DNA from: CAYUYV01 sp964449455
GTDB taxonomy: Bacteria; Pseudomonadota; Alphaproteobacteria; JAJFIK01
Direction: 5' to 3'
DNA length: 6,179 nt
NCBI GenBank assembly: GCA_964449455.1
Contig: CAYUYV010000205.1
Location: 1-6,179 of the forward strand
The notes beneath the pieces are model-generated. The model was not told where the DNA came from. It did no database searches and worked only from the letters and a program-made list of their open reading frames with translations. Shown one piece after another: positions 5,551 through 6,179 of this stretch; the first letter of the stretch is position 1; every line of letters starts with the position of its first letter. The translations under genes were made by a program, and so were the position numbers.

Positions 5551-6179
5551 TCACGATTTTGCCGAGTCGGCCGGCTCCTCCACGGGCTGGTAGATTTGGC
5601 TGCCGAGAGCCCTGAATTCCCGGGATTTTTCCTTAAGACCCTGTTCGATCTCCGTGACGGCGTTCTGGCCGCGCGCCGCATCGGCAACCTCCTGGCTGAT
5701 CCGCATGGAGCAGAATTTCGGCCCGCACATGGAACAGAAATGGGCGACCTTCGCGCCCTCGGCCGGCAGGGTCTGGTCATGGAACGCCTCGGCCGTTTCC
5801 GGATCAAGGGCCAGATTGAACTGGTCGCGCCAACGGAACTCAAAGCGGGCCTTGGAGAGGGCGTCATCACGGATCTGTGCGGCCGGGTGGCCCTTCGCGA
5901 GGTCGGCCGCATGGGCCGCGATCTTGTACGCCACCATCCCCTGCTTCACGTCATCGCGGTTGGGCAGACCAAGATGCTCCTTGGGCGTCACATAGCAGAG
6001 CATGGCCGTGCCAAACCAGCCGATCATTGCAGCACCGATGGCCGAAGTGATGTGGTCATAGCCTGGTGCGATGTCGGTCGTGAGCGGGCCGAGGGCGTAG
6101 AACGGGGCTTCGTCACATTCTTTAAGCTGCTTGTCCATGTTCTCCTTGATCTTGTGCATGGGCACATGGCCCGGCCCTT
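5551..6179 (-). CDS. thiC: Phosphomethylpyrimidine synthase, C-terminal part
   Basis: ThiC is a radical-SAM enzyme that rearranges aminoimidazole ribotide to hydroxymethylpyrimidine phosphate in thiamine biosynthesis. The window holds its last ~209 residues, and the frame is open to the right edge. The visible N-terminal residues are GPGHVPMHKIKENM, a ThiC hallmark, so the GTG at 6165 is an internal Val codon. Further motifs are APFYALGPLTTDIAPGYDHI and KEHLGLPNRDDVKQG. The cluster-binding motif CSMCGPKFC (Cys-x2-Cys-x4-Cys) has its three Cys codons at 5734-5736, 5725-5727 and 5710-5712. The C-terminal tail (QIYQPVEEPADSAKS) is short and variable. Any THI-box riboswitch would lie upstream of thiC, outside the window. 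No other thi gene follows it. Confidence 0.97.
   Translation of the reverse strand, partial: GPGHVPMHKIKENMDKQLKECDEAPFYALGPLTTDIAPGYDHITSAIGAAMIGWFGTAMLCYVTPKEHLGLPNRDDVKQGMVAYKIAAHAADLAKGHPAAQIRDDALSKARFEFRWRDQFNLALDPETAEAFHDQTLPAEGAKVAHFCSMCGPKFCSMRISQEVADAARGQNAVTEIEQGLKEKSREFRALGSQIYQPVEEPADSAKS

Noticed and set aside
5421..5912. Arg-rich minus-strand frame overlapping the thiC C-terminus
   Set aside because: It is an alternative frame of thiC; the thiC frame has the Cys-x2-Cys-x4-Cys motif and family hallmarks.
5551..6165. GTG at 6165 as a real thiC start
   Set aside because: The codon is Val in the conserved ThiC motif GPGHVPMHKI, and the frame continues to the window edge, so the gene is simply truncated by the window.

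Overview
The window looks like ordinary chromosomal DNA from a GC-rich Gram-negative bacterium. The gene styles suggest a marine or soil alphaproteobacterium, but that is an inference from codon use and protein character and was not tested by any search. Gram-negative identity is supported by two clear small lipoproteins and by a third secreted or lipidated enzyme. I see no mobile element, CRISPR array, tRNA or rRNA.

Layout, left to right: (1) a candidate terminator hairpin (2-32), then a minus-strand haloalkane dehalogenase-like hydrolase with an N-terminal membrane anchor (49-1107). (2) A divergent intergenic stretch (1108-1287). (3) A plus-strand S9 family serine peptidase (1288-3535). Its signal-peptide region is interrupted by a 100-N assembly gap (1380-1479), which begins inside an 18-bp in-frame tandem repeat. 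(4) Fifty-two bases later, an uncharacterised 313-residue cytoplasmic protein (3588-4529), possibly co-transcribed with the peptidase. (5) A plus-strand 126-residue lipoprotein (4645-5025) with its own candidate promoter. (6) A convergent minus-strand 63-residue lipoprotein with a SHOCT-like C-terminus (5202-5393), followed by a strong rho-independent terminator (5132-5164). (7) The C-terminal third of thiC on the minus strand (5551 to beyond the right edge).

The genes do not form one obvious pathway. thiC is thiamine biosynthesis, and the visible side holds no other thi gene. The peptidase and the dehalogenase are divergently transcribed secreted or membrane-attached hydrolases, so their shared intergenic region could co-regulate them, but nothing in the sequence proves this. 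The two small lipoproteins converge and are probably independent envelope proteins.

I found no convincing new multi-gene system. The points most worth following up are the repeat-associated gap at the peptidase signal peptide, where closing the gap with no missing bases would create a lipobox; the membrane-anchored dehalogenase with a Glu-to-Gln change at a conserved active-site position; and the unassigned 313-residue protein.
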